In this document: positions 50,054 to 61,400 of the stretch, piece after piece
Layout of the letters: every line of letters begins with the position of its first letter
How positions within the stretch are numbered: position 1 is the first letter of the stretch
Source: Polytrichum commune
Taxonomy: Eukaryota; Streptophyta; Polytrichopsida; Polytrichales; Polytrichaceae
NCBI GenBank assembly: GCA_950295325.1
Contig: OX485805.1
Coordinates: 57,560,758-57,624,757 of the forward strand
Length of the DNA: 64,000 bases
Reading direction: 5' to 3'
Program-made: the position numbers and the translations under genes
The notes under the pieces: generated by a model
Told to the model about the DNA's origin: nothing
Database searches by the model: none
Seen by the model: only the letters and a program-made list of their open reading frames with translations

Positions 50054-52169
50054 TAGTTGTAATTTTATTAGTGTTTCTTGTGTTACTGTAGCGAGAACTT
50101 CAATACAACAAATATGATATTTAGTGTGATTAACCATTTGGATTTACACGGTGCTATATCTTTTTATCATTGAAATAATTTTTTACCAAGTAACGTTGTC
50201 AATGTTCTATAATGTCCAACTTACCAATTCAACATTTGTTGATAAAACATGAGATATATAGTAAATAGATATAGCATTGCGTAATTCCAAACAGTAAGTC
50301 ACCCTAAACATCATATTTAGTGTATTGATTTGTGCTCTCGTTTCTAGATGTGTTCTCTTGTCAGATTCGCTAGGAGACTCACGTTCATCTTCAGTCACAT
50401 TGACTAGATCCAAAGCATCTCAAAATTTGAACGCTCAAAAGATGATGCTCAAAGGATTTGTTTAGGATGAATTGAGGTTTCCTCCGCTTGTGACCCGTTT
50501 TCTGATTCTTTTGGAGACACGCGTGCAATGGAATTCTGAGGATGTTTGGAGCTCAATGAAACGTGATCGGCATCATCTCGGCCTCCTCTTGCGGCGGTGC
50601 TATTCTCCAGGAGCTCATCATGGTCACTACCATAGCACCATAGCTGGCTTGTGCACCTCGAAAAAAACATTTTTTTTTTAATAAGGTTCGACAACTAAAA
50701 ATATAATTTATGAAACCTCATCAGTCTTGTGATTTAAAAAAATTTAATTCATTTTTTGGGTAAGGTCCAGCAGTACTCAAAGTAGGTTGGTGTTTTTTTC
50801 ATTCATTTGTGGCGGCTTCTTGACCTTAAACCTAAGTATCCACCTTAAACTTACTTAGTATGGCTCTTGTTTGTCTTTGCAAAATGTATGAGTTAGGTCT
50901 TTTGTATGTATTTGCACTTTGGCATGTGTGAGAAAGTGTTGGAATTGGCACCAAAAGAATGAACATGTTGATTTTGATTTTCTCCCTATTAGCAAGGAGG
51001 AGAGGGAGATGGATATAGAAAGAGAGTTTGCCGCTTTGAGTGAGCCATGCGCCGAGTCATTAACGCGTTAGCATGCAACCTCTCATGTTGCGTTGACGTG
51101 GTTGGAGCTTAGAAGAGTCCAAAATTTCCATTGTTTAGTTTTTTCCCCTAATATAAATTTTCACTTATTCATTTGATTGGGTTCATGATTCTTGATTATT
51201 TTTTGATTTTTTGATTTGCAAGAACCAACTATGGTGCTACGATATCACTTTCCATAGAGGGAGCTAGCTTAATTGCACAATGCAAATACGCCAACTCTAA
51301 ACTATTCTTCACCTTTAATGGTGGATCGTGGTTGTCAATGCACCACGCTTCCTAATTCACAAGTAAGAAATTAACAACGGCATAAAGTTTATTATTGTAG
51401 GCATGATTAAGCTGAAATATGTGAAGCTATATTTCAAAAAAGACACACCCACAAACATCATTACTTACTCATTCACTAGATCGAGATTGAATTGATTTTA
51501 AAATTAAGAGATTTCTTATCTACTTCTACATATTATTCTCAATATTGAAGGTATGAATGAAAGGAATTGTGATGGGTTGATTTGATTCTTTCAACAAACA
51601 ATCTTTATATTATCATTATTTGAGTTATTAAGAGAGTGGTATTTTTAATTATGAGGTTTTAGTGATAGAAATTAGCTTAGGGTGAAGAGGACATAAATAA
51701 CAGATTTTAAATATTTATGTACAAGTTACTAAAGGGAGCTAAGTGAAATTATTTAATTAAGGATAAAGACTTAATTGTCTTAAGAATTTTGAGGTCGATG
51801 AGTATTCCTTGTAGGTCCAAAGGCCATCCCAAGAGGATCCGTGTAGAGGTAACTGCGTTGACTTTAATAGATATAGTCAGATTTGTATCTCGATTTAGTA
51901 TAGATTTTCTCGACGATAGAAGGTTCAATAAACAAGCATTTCTTGACGATGATAAATCAACTAAAAATGAAAACAAATCAGATGAAAGTCCAAGGGATCC
52001 TAAATTTCAAAACTAAAATGTTAAGCAAACGGATGGCGAGCAATTTTCTACAGAGTCAACCAAAGCCCACGTCAATAAAGAGGCGCACCTCCGCCCCATT
52101 GAAGCAACCTTTAAAATGTGGTTCAACCTTAATTTAAACGGGGATTTCAACATCACCAAAAAAAAAAAA
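47738..52169. other. Intergenic, no gene recognised
   Basis: AT-rich. The 105-codon minus frame at 48,707-49,024 has no known similarity. Around 48,360-48,700 the sequence is richer in GC and could be an old retroelement piece. Nothing can be assigned with confidence. Confidence 0.35.
50007..50051. repeat. Compound (TA)n(CA)n microsatellite
   Basis: An uninterrupted run of about seven TA units followed directly by about fifteen CA units. Confidence 0.97.
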
Positions 52170-52184
52170 AAAAAAAAAAAAAAC
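52158..52184. repeat. Poly-A run at the edge of the PNL homology block
   Basis: About 25 consecutive A. The duplicated block shared with 44.27-45.01 kb starts just to the right; the other copy has an A-rich stretch (GGAGGAAAAAAAAACC-like) at the same place. Confidence 0.8.
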
Positions 52185-52360
52185 ACTTATTTGCAAAATA
52201 GTTCAAGCCCACAATAGGATGTAAAACATAAACTCTCATATAGGAATGTCCACATGCAAAACCAAATAAAATTCACTTCAGCCATTGTCGTGTCTTGAAC
52301 AACCCCATTCATCCTCCTCACAGTTCATGGAGGCATGTTTTCCAACATCCTCAATTGGCA

Positions 52361-53603
52361 CTATCTAAAGGAAAATAAAATCCTTGCTTTGACCAACTTT
52401 AACTTTGACATCAAAACTCCCAATTTGAACTTGAAATAACAAACTGCATGATACACAACATACAACAGGAATGGCACCATGCCCAATAAGATCCATTGGT
52501 CAAAATTGTATGCCAAGTTGAAAAGTCACAAATTGTGCAACATATCTTACAAACAAATCATTGAACAAATAAAGTCAGTTTATATCAAGCCATGGACAAT
52601 TCCTTCAAACACCAAAAACCTTCAAATCCATCCCGTACATACCTCAAAGATATCCTACAGTACAATGATAACGCCTCCAAACTCCTTAAGTCCATAGCTC
52701 TATACGAAACTCATCCAACACCTCACTATCTCAATTTCTTCAAACAAGTCAAATCCCCCAACACTTCTGTTACTTTCCTCAAAGAGTTGCGTTCATTGAA
52801 TGATGATTCCTTTAAAGCCTTAGAGTGCATATTCCAGAAAGGAACTCTTCCAAGGCCTCGCAATCACCTATGTACAATTTCTTCAAACAAATCAACCCCC
52901 AATCCTTCCTGTATTTTCTTCAAACATATGCATTCACGGATTGATAGTTTGTCCAAAGCCTTCACAATGCATATTCTTGTAGGGAACTCTGTTGGAGCCT
53001 CGCATTCCCAAATGATCAATTTCTTCAAACCAATCAACCCCCCCAACCCTTCCAATATTTTCCACAAAGATTTGCATCCATCCAAATCTAATTCCTCCAA
53101 AGTCTCGAGAGTGTATATTCCGGAAGGGAACTCCTCCAAGGCCTCGCAATCCCGTATGCCTAATTCTTTCAAATAATTCAACCCCTCCAACCCTTCCGGT
53201 AATTCTCTCAAAGATTTGCACCCTTTGAAAACTTATACCTCCAAAGCCTTAAAAGTGCATACTCCAGAAGGCAACTCCTCCAAGACCTCACCATCCCTCA
53301 TGCCCAATTGCTTCAAACAACTTACCCCCCCCCCCAACCCTTCCCGTATTTCCCTCAAAGATTTGCATCCTTTGAATGATAATTCCTCCAAAGCCTTGAG
53401 AGTGCATATTCCGGAAGGGAACTCCTCCAAGCCCTTGCAATCCCACATCATCAATTTCTTCAAACAAGTCAACCCCCCCAACCCTTCCGGTATTTTCCTC
53501 AACGATTTGCATCCATTGAAATGTAATTCCTCCAAAGCCTTGAGAGTGCATATTCCGGAAGGGAACTCCTCCAAGGACTCGCAATCCCACATATATAATT
53601 TCT
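52361..53603 (-). pseudogene. Frame-broken 3' continuation of the PNL gene: LRRs and tail
   Basis: The 144-bp LRR array of the gene at 53,604-57,713 continues without a break in homology but out of frame. From 53,603 to 53,236 one frame reads YMWDCESLEEFPSGICTLK and so on. An in-frame TAA stands at 53,233-53,235 where other units have a Leu codon, and the same frame then continues (LRELPEGLEGLNYLKELGI) to a 2-bp loss near 52,900. More decayed units follow. At 52,501-52,361 the sequence QWILLGMVPFLLYVVYHAVC and KFKLGVLMSKLKL ends in SFR-stop, exactly parallel to the 44.46-kb relic. The tail is therefore the ancestral C-terminus. Ribosomes would not reach it in the present frame. Confidence 0.85.
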
Positions 53604-54160
53604 TCAACAAGTCCACCCCCCCAACCCTTCCGGTATTTTCCGTAAAGACTTGCATCCTTTGAATGATAATTCCTCCAAAGCCTTGAGAGTGCATATTCCG
53701 GAAGGGAACTCCTCCAAGGCCTCGCAATCCCACATGTACAATGTCTTCAAACAAGTCAACCCCCCCAACCCTTCCGGTATTTTCCGTAAAGATTTGCATC
53801 CTTTGAATGATAATTCCTCCAAAGCCTTGAGAGCGCATATTCCGGAAGGGAACTCCTCCAAGGCCTCGCAATCCCACATCATTAATTTCTTCAAACAAGT
53901 CAACCCCCCCAACCCTTCCGGTATTTTCCGTAAGGATTTGCATCCTTGGAATGATAATTCCTCCAAAGCCTTGAGAGTGCATATTCCGGAAGGGAACTCC
54001 TCCAAGGCCTCGCAATCCCACATCATCAATTTCTTCAAACAAGTCAACCCCCCCAACCCTTCCGGTATTTTCCTCAATGATTTGCATCCATTGAAATCTA
54101 ATTCCTCCAAAGCCTTGAGAGTGCATATTCCGGAAGGGAACTCCTCCAAGCTCGTACATC
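52829..54160 (-). repeat. 144-bp tandem array encoding paired LRRs
   Basis: The anchor ATTCCGGAAGGGAACTCC (plus strand; degenerate in the outer units) recurs at 52,831, 52,973, 53,117, 53,261, 53,408, 53,552, 53,695, 53,839, 53,983 and 54,127. Spacings are 142, 144, 144, 147, 144, 143, 144, 144 and 144. Each unit encodes 48 residues, two 24-residue leucine-rich repeats. Every unit carries a plus-strand C tract (usually C7) encoding the Gly-Gly of EGLGGL. The inner units are almost identical, which points to recent amplification by unequal crossing-over or slippage. Confidence 0.95.
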
Positions 54161-57100
54161 TTGAGATGCCCAATTTGAGTAGAGATGTCAATTGGATTAA
54201 ATCTTTGGGTAGTGCTTTCAGTTGTTCGCAGTCATTAATGTTGAGTTCTTCCAATTCTAACTTTCCAAGGCCAACTGGAAATTGCCCTTGTGGGAACGTG
54301 CACTTGCTGAAAGATACGTCTTTCAGGAATTTAGGTTGGAAATTTTGGAATATAGCAGGTGTACCAATTTTGATTTCAAATAGTTCAAGTACACCCAATT
54401 GTTGAAGATGGTCTTCACCAATGTTCATGAATTCGTTGATGAAATATGTATGTTGCTGTAAAATGTCGTCATATAGAGTTGAGAAATGGATCCTCAACCA
54501 TTTCAATGTCACAGTTTTGGTAATGATAGCTAAAAGCATGTCGATATGTTCACAATTCTTAATACTCAAAAATCGTAGGTTTTTCATAGTGTTCACACCT
54601 ACATTTGTTTGAATTGCCGAATTATTCCTTTCAAACATAGTAAATGAAAGGCCTTCCACAAGTTCTATGCCCTGCAAGTACAACACCACATGCAATTAAT
54701 TCTGTAGTATAATTATCACCATATTCTAACAAAGTAGCAAAGAGTCTACAATTTCATTTGCATTATGTATCATACCTTGTGATTCCAATATTCGAGGAAT
54801 GTTGTCAAAGATAAATTCCACACTCGAGTTTGCTGAAACTCTTTTTCAACAATCATGCGTCCCATATCCCGCAATTGATCATGTATATCCAAAATGTCTC
54901 TTTTGTCAAATTTCACCAATGATTTGTCTTGTAGATTTTCCAATGTGTGATGGGTACTCTTGATGTCATCATCAAACATTCTAAGTAGTGTTGCTTTTGT
55001 ATAAAACCAATCACTAGTCCACGAGTCCTTGGAAAAGAAACAAGTTATGTCTAGAAACATACTTTGTTCTTTCTCACCGAGTTCATTAAAGCTAATCCTC
55101 AATGTTTCCCATATTTTTCCATCTATGCTTCCATCATGTCTTGCCCTCAACAACCTTTGTAAAGTTCGCTCCCATATTCTCAACCTCCTTTCTCCATACA
55201 AATAACTACCCATCACCTCCAAACTCAAAGGAAGCCCATCACAAGCCTTTATAATCTTCTCAACTACATGTTCCAAATATGGCAAACATGGTTGGTTGGT
55301 CGCAAATGCATGGAGAGAAAATAATTCTTTAGATTGCTCTTTATCAAGGGTCTCCATATCTACTTTACCAACTATAGGTATGTGTTGTTTCAAAGACTCC
55401 CAACTCCGGGACGTAGCAATTAGTTTGCTACCATGAACATCAAGACATGTGCAATCACCCAATAGTTCTTCCAGTTGCCTTGCGTTGCCCACATTGTCCA
55501 AAACAATAAGGATTTTTTTGGTCTCTTGCAATTGTTTCAAAAATGTGTGCCCTACTTTCAATGTTTTGGTTTGAGGTGGCTCTTTCACATCATGTAGTTT
55601 GTATTTCACGTGAATGGTACAACTTTCACATGTAAAGTCACCCACGAAGCATGTTGCACCAAATTTGTGGGAAACATGGTCGGTTAGAGCATTTGCCAAA
55701 GTTGATTTGCCAATTCCTCCCATGCCAACAATCCCCAACCTACCAAGGTCGTGAAGTTGCTTCTCCAATTCCAATATCTTTCCTTCGAGTCCGATCAATT
55801 TGGATATTCGCTTTGTTTCCTTAGTGACCTACATAAAATGCCAAATGAAAACTTTCATTGCCATCTAACAAACCTCACTAGAAAAATACCACTAAATTCC
55901 AAATTTTACCAATAAAGTCACAATGCACAACCTTTAGACCCCTACTAAAAGTTGACAATGAAGGTAGACCTCATTCAATGCTTACCTCATGAGCTATTTT
56001 ATTTGATGTTGTGATGTTTGAATTCTCTTGAGCACTTGATGATGAAATGGAAATTGCCTTTAAGAAATTTGATATGTAACGTGGCAACCATTGAGCAAAG
56101 GTGATAAACATTTGCCACAATAGAAGATGTGGCCATATGTTGAGTCCATGGAGTTTTTGTTTGACCATTGTCCAACATCGCTTTGGATATTCCATAGAAC
56201 TACTAGGAGTTGTGGATTCGTGCAAAATTTTAGCCACTCTCACATCACTAGCAACCTTGAGCATTGCATCACTTTTGACTTTTCTCAACCTCTCAAAGAT
56301 ATCAAGGAATGTAGGCCTATTCAAAGGCTCCAAAGACCGACATTCATGTATCAATGATTTCAAATCTTTAGAGCAAGTTTTAGGTAACTCCAGTCTCTCA
56401 TTTACCAAAGACCTCGCACAGTCATGATACCTCTCTCCACTATAATGTCTCATGTTTGAAACAATCTCGTAGCACATCGTGCCAAAACTAAACACATCCA
56501 TTTTGAATGCATCCACCTCTAATCTTCGTTTTGTATGAGCTTCAGGTGCCATATATCCGCGAGTACCAAAACAACTTCCATTTGTAGGTACTTGTGGGGA
56601 GTTTTTCACTTCGATCTTTGAAATCCCAAAATCAAGGATCTTCACATGCACATGTTCCAATGTTGAGCCACCCGTTGAAGTCAATATCACATTATCGGGC
56701 TTCAAATCACGATGCGCCACTTTCATATCATGAAGATAACACATTCCACTTGCAATTTGTATCAAAATGTCAACTCCCATGGCTTCTGTGAGCATACCTC
56801 CTTCCAAAAACCTTGATAAGCTCAAAATTCCTTGTTCCATGACGATTTCAAATCTTTTACTTTCTCTTGCACGTGCGTCACATTCCGTTGATAAGCCACA
56901 ACCAAAAAACTTGATGATGTTGGGATGATCCAATCCACCCAAAATACTAGCCTCCTTGCGAACAATTGTTTCATGCTTAAGATTAAGGTCCTCAACTTTG
57001 AAAATCTTTGTAGCAGTTTCAAATCCAAACCATTGGGTTGAGTATACACTCCCATACCCCCCATTACCCAAAAGCGTAGGTGCCTTCCCATAGTCAGGGG

Positions 57101-57713
57101 ATTCAAAGTTATCTGGAAAGATGATGCTATCTAATTCACTACCCGTGGCCTTCTGCAACCCCCTTATTCGTTCCATCAAATATCGCAAAAGCATGCAATG
57201 ATCGTGGCAATTGTCAATTGTGCACAAATCAACTTCCTTGGAAAGTCGTTCAAATATTGCATTTTGGTCTTGCTCAACTTCATCAATGGTTGTCGGGTAG
57301 AATGTTGTAGACTTTTCCATATCTCGGATTTCAACTTCACAACTAGGAAAAGATTGGCAAAATATTTCGCACATTGTGTGGAAACAATACTCAAAGTCCA
57401 AAAGAAGTTCTCTGAAGGATTCTTTGTTATTCAATTGCATGACCACCACTCGACACCAATCACCGTCCTTGCAACATTCTTCAACCACATGCCTTGCTTT
57501 CTTCATAATACCAAGCATCTCTTGCTCTACTTGGTGGAACACATCCGCGCCATAGGAACCATCGATCATCCTTTGAATTGTTTTCAGACCATTTTGAATA
57601 TTCACCAACAAATTCTTGCATTGCCTACTATTCAAGACCTCTGGATTCTCCTCTATTTTAGGGAAGTTTGTAACTTCCTCTAGTAAGCCTTGTATGTTTG
57701 TCATAATTTGCAT
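53604..57713 (-). CDS. Kinase-NB-ARC-LRR (PNL) immune receptor, 3 exons
   Basis: Exons (minus strand): 57,713-55,986, 55,828-54,776 and 54,671-53,604; GT-AG introns of 157 and 104 bp, all phase 0; 1,282 residues. Residues 1-200 are helical and Cys-rich without a clear family. The kinase covers ~210-480: GNGGYGSVY (216-224), Lys236, HRDLKPDN (334-341), DFG (361-363) and APE (389-391) are all present, so it should be active. Residues ~525-555 are strikingly hydrophobic. NB-ARC: GMGGIGKST (611-619), ILIVLDNV, GSKLIATSRS, GLPLSLEVMG, and IHDQLRDMGR in the MHD position. The LRR part ends in four near-identical 48-residue units. Family knowledge: NB-ARC-LRR proteins are intracellular pathogen sensors switched by ADP/ATP exchange, and PK-NBS-LRR forms are known from mosses. 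The TGA at 53,604 results from a 1-bp loss inside an LRR unit, so the protein is probably shorter than its ancestor. ATGs at 57,713 and 57,704 are both possible starts. Confidence 0.9.
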
Positions 57714-57840
57714 ATGTTCCTAGAAAATCATACACAAAACATCACAATCAACATAATTATGTGATATACCAATATGCAAAACACAAAACCTTAGGGAAGT
57801 TTGTAACTTCTTCTAGTAAACCTTGTATATTTGTCATTTT
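57655..57840 (-). repeat. Tandem duplication of the PNL 5' coding end
   Basis: GGGAAGTTTGTAACTTC...TCTAGTAA[GA]CCTTGTAT[GA]TTTGTCAT (plus strand) occurs at 57,661-57,705, inside the first codons of the PNL gene, and again at 57,793-57,837, 132 bp upstream. The upstream copy encodes MTNIQGLLEEVTNFPK on the minus strand and then leaves the gene's frame with AAG|GTTTTG. The flanks also match (ATCATACACAAAACATCACAA occurs beside both copies). Confidence 0.85.
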
Positions 57841-58499
57841 CATAAAGGAATCGCTCTTTGTCCGTCTTCCATCAAAACATACTTTGCATATATTTCTACT
57901 AAATCATACACAAAACATCACAAATCAATAAAATATTTAATATTCCAATATGCAAGACAAAAAGGAATATTATTTTCATTCTTTGACAAGTGTCCTCAAG
58001 CTAAGCAAAACTAGAACCTCAAATGTTCATACTTACAAAAAGCTAGTGAATGATATTCAACGTACCAACCACAACCTCTTCAAATTGAAATCAATACAAT
58101 ATGCTCAAATGAAAACATACAATTATAGTTCATTCTACAATGACAATTCTCCTTTAAAGCTTTAGCCGCTTCCACATGACAACTCACATTGTTAACCTTG
58201 ACAAGACACAATGTACACAATTCAATGAGCAAAATTTCAAAACTGAGAGGTGAACTACACAATTCACCTTTCCTTCAAGAACTACAACAATGTAATCAAC
58301 CAACATAATCAAAGATTTACAACTATTAATGCATATTATTCCTTCCCTATCAACGTTTAATGATGAAACATAAGTTATTAATTTAGGCCATAGATAGACA
58401 TTTAAGCCAAGTCCGCTCATCAACATACCAAACCAAACATGTCAAACTAGAGACACTTAGCATGAATGGTTAAGACAAAACCATTGTCGTTGAATTAGC
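57841..58499. other. PNL upstream region
   Basis: AT-rich; no coding similarity. Promoter elements cannot be assigned by eye. Confidence 0.35.
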
Positions 58500-61400
58500 A
58501 ATTCAACTTCAACAAGCATAATGTGCACTCTATTTGATTCTATCAATAAATCCCTCTACTTGCAATATGTACATGCCTACCTCTAAACGTTCGCCCACTA
58601 TGTCACAATGTGTATATATCTATGTCTCAATGACACTATTATTGTAGATTATCAAGTTGGTCATCATTGGCTAGCTTTGCACAATGTCTACCTAGTGTTT
58701 TTTATTCTATAGTTTGTATTTGCTCGACAAATCTTGAATTCTTAGTTCAAGGAGAACATGTTGCAAGGTGGAACGATCATCATACCAAATGACTTCCTCT
58801 AACTTCCTAAGAACATTTCTAGCTTAGGATTTCAACTACACTAAATTGGCTCATCAATGTGACAATATTAATCCCCCAACATGTCATGAATATATTACAA
58901 ATATTGTAATATTGAATGTCATATTGGACTAAAATTGCTACAAGAAAATATTCTATTGGTAAATAAGTAACAAGATCATTGTTAGTAATATTAAAAAAAC
59001 ATCTTACATCCTAGTTTTCACAATAGCATGTACACTTACCTAGATCCACTTGTTGAAGTGAAATTTGACTTTACAATAGTAACTTGGTATCGCAAGTCAA
59101 CACCTCAACCCCCGTACACAAAAACATGTGTTTAAGCTACATACATGCATTTTTGGACGATTGTTTTAAAAATGATTCTATGTAATTCTCTCTTCAAATG
59201 CACTTTTGAAGTATGTTGTGATGAAATTGATTCAAATACACATTGTGGCAGCATATATGTAATACGTATGCTAATCATCAATGTTGCATATAAAAATTAT
59301 TCTTTTTCTTCTCTTACATTAGATAATTTCTATGTAAAGTTTCAAACCACTAAAGATAAAAATGTTATTATGTTTCATATTCCAAGAGAAACAAAAAAAC
59401 ATTATGCATATAGGTCGTACATCAATCCCCCTTCGTCCTTTAAGGGTTAAACACATTGGATATGATTCAAGCATTCAAGCTTTTTAAACATCTACACTTG
59501 CAAACTCCTACTTACAATTGGTTTGGGACTCGATCTTACAACCACTTTCGATGATACATAATATTTTTGCAAGCAATAATATAATTATAGGTAATTCCCC
59601 ATCTGGATGACAACTATTCGATTTTGCTTCTCCAACATCACAACATTGCATGAAGATAACAACGTTACAAGATCCTTATTTCTAGCTTGTTTGAGGGCAA
59701 AATGAGTTTACAACATGAGAGGAGCTTGACTGTAAGGAGATCAAAGATATTAAGATGACCAACCCTAGAGAACTTGTAACAAAACTATGCCCATAAACAA
59801 TTTAAAACCAATAGGTTTGCCTTTGGGCCAAAAAAACTGACTCGAGCAACATTCTAGCAGCTAAGAATGCAAATTTGCACTCACCAAGAACACATGTCAT
59901 CTCCACAAATGTCTAAACTACCTAGGACAAACAAAGGTGCACAACCCACATAGATCCCGAATATAATTTACACATAAGAAAATATCATACCAAAATGATT
60001 TAACTTCAACACAATTCAAACAAATTGTCAAAGACAAAGAAGTGAAGATAGAACATAAAGAGCTTCTAGTGTCCACCTTCTCAAGACATGAATGTCCAAA
60101 AACGATGAGCACACATTCTTGTTGATAAATGCCTAGTGACCATGTCTAGGAATGTTGGAATGCACAATTCCAATAACTTAATATATCATTTTCTACCACA
60201 CCTTCAAGGTACAAGTGACAACAACATGACCACATATTCATATCCTAGAATACCGGTATTACAAACTCCTATTAGCATGAGCACCACTCTAACTCTCAAC
60301 AAAATCATAGGAGACAACACAATGGTGTGCTCTCTGGAATTGTATGTGCCAAAACATCAAACTTCTACAATTGGGTTCACTCTTGCACGAGCTCAACATG
60401 TAATATATTATTGGTTATCAATGACCTTATTGCATGGTGGAATGATCTTCCTACCGTTTGACTTGTCCCATCTCCTTCCCTAGAAATTCAATTCATGCAC
60501 AATGCAAAATCTCCCCTCAACAAGGCTTGTGGATATTTCCACTGCAATAAATGGCTGATCAATTTGACCATCATCAACTTCCAAACTTTTCATAAATGTT
60601 CAAAACCAATACTATTATTGTAATAATAAATGTAATGGTAGATGAAACCATCCCATACAATGAATTACGAGGGATATAAGCAAGAACATTACTATTTAAA
60701 TTCATGCTTAGCATATTAAACCCTATTATCTACAATATAGGATATCCTCACATGGAGAATACACATAAAGTTGTTCAAATAGTTGAGCTTGATGCTTTCT
60801 CAATGACTTCAAACCCCAAATGAACAAAACAAATCACAGTACTCAAAAGGTTGCACTAGTGAGCCTATTTCATCGAGCATCTATGAGGAAGTTTTCCAAC
60901 CTATGACATTGATATATAATGGTTTCTACAAGCAATAGCATTATTATAGATTGTTGCGCAACTAGCCGACAAGCATTTGTTAAAGTTGTGCACCATGACA
61001 ACATTGCATGAAGTACCACCAACGATTTCCTTACTCCATAACTTGTTTATGAGCATCAACCAAAGCACGAGAGCATGTTGCCTATGGAATAATGGAAGTA
61101 CTACGATGAGTGGCCCCAAGGAATTGTAACAATACTATGATGAGGAACAAAAGCAAGTGGATAGGTTCAACTTTGGACCAAGAAAACGACCTTGGGCAAG
61201 ATTCTAGCGACTTAGTGCTCAATATGCGAATTCCCACAAGCCAAGCGCACACATGCGTAAACAACTACCAACACCAAACATACAACCCACATAAATTCCA
61301 ACTTTTTCATGACACCGACAAAGTACTCCAATGAAATCACATATCTCAAAATATCTAAAGATGGAGCTCCTAATATTGAAATATGCACAAAGAGAATATC

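Noticed and set aside
52829-54160. CRISPR-like or satellite array
   Set aside because: The 144-bp units have no spacers and encode an LRR pair in frame; this is an eukaryotic coding repeat.
53650-54405. 251-codon plus-strand frame, and similar frames at 52,592-53,176 and 53,216-53,662
   Set aside because: They are the antisense of the LRR array; the repeated HIPEGNSSKASQS phrase only mirrors the 144-bp unit. The sense strand has exons, splice sites and domains.
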